DNA from: Solibacillus sp. FSL W7-1464
GTDB taxonomy: Bacteria; Bacillota; Bacilli; Bacillales_A; Planococcaceae
Assembly: GCF_038004425.1 (NCBI RefSeq)
Contig: NZ_JBBORC010000001.1
Span: 2,457,001-2,521,000, forward strand
Direction: 5' to 3'
Length of the DNA stretch: 64,000 bases
The notes under the pieces are model-generated. The model saw only the letters and a program-made list of their open reading frames with translations. It made no database searches and was not told the origin of the DNA. The position numbers and the translations under genes are program-made. Within the stretch, counting starts at the first letter, position 1. Each line of letters begins with the position of its first letter. Positions 63,950-64,000 of the stretch are shown in pieces.

Positions 63950-64000
63950 TTCAATTCCTCCTATGCATACCTATTTTAGCATTAGAACAGCGAAGGTTGC

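Overview
The window looks like chromosome from a low-GC, endospore-forming member of the Bacillales. Sporulation and spore genes are present: sigK, cotE, spoIIP, gpr and a gamma-type SASP. Gene order follows Bacillus subtilis blocks closely, with strong AGGAGG-type ribosome binding sites and several TTG/GTG starts. Protein character suggests Planococcaceae (Lysinibacillus/Solibacillus-like); that family placement is inference. No phage, IS element, CRISPR array, rRNA or tRNA was recognised.

Layout. (1) 1-3.8 kb: sodA (cut by the window edge), yqgC, yqgB, a yqfZ-like LysM gene, ispG and yqfW, the B. subtilis sodA-ispG neighbourhood. (2) 3.9-14.3 kb: a ten-gene minus-strand operon, dppA-ykfB-dppE-dppB-dppC-dppD-dppF-ykfA-(beta-lactamase-like serine hydrolase)-ykfC. 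It couples oligopeptide import to stepwise breakdown of cell-wall peptides; a DmpA-type aminopeptidase lies just upstream. (3) 15.8-20.6 kb: lineage-specific genes: a 42-residue ORF, a lipoprotein, csbD with a sigma-B-like promoter, a PAS-GAF-GGDEF-EAL protein, an esterase-fold protein whose nucleophile serine is asparagine, and an unknown. (4) 20.8-25 kb: tkt, ynzC, yneB and yneA divergent from lexA, with three SOS boxes. (5) 25-32.4 kb: a C26 peptidase, a nucleotidase, an AlkD-like protein, a four-repeat gamma SASP, the glnRA operon with GlnR boxes, ynbB, a TRIC-type membrane protein and a rhodanese. (6) 32.5-44.6 kb: hfq, miaA, a lipase-like hydrolase, mutL, mutS, cotE, a second PAS-GAF-GGDEF-EAL protein, ricA and miaB. 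(7) 44.7-60.9 kb: lepA with a structured leader, spoIIP, gpr, rpsT, holA, yqzM, comEC/EB/EA and the yqeM-rsfS-yqeK-nadD-yhbY-aroE-yqeH-yqeG cluster, then psd. (8) 61-64 kb: pssA, intact sigK, mtnN and yrrS.

How it fits together. Most of the window is conserved housekeeping: DNA repair, tRNA modification, ribosome assembly, phospholipid synthesis, competence and sporulation. The accessory interest lies in the muropeptide salvage operon with its embedded serine hydrolase, the two c-di-GMP-type proteins (one sitting inside the conserved ricA-cotE block), the repeat-expanded SASP, and the attenuator-like lepA leader. Several start sites were moved to an internal codon with a better ribosome binding site; each case is explained in its entry.
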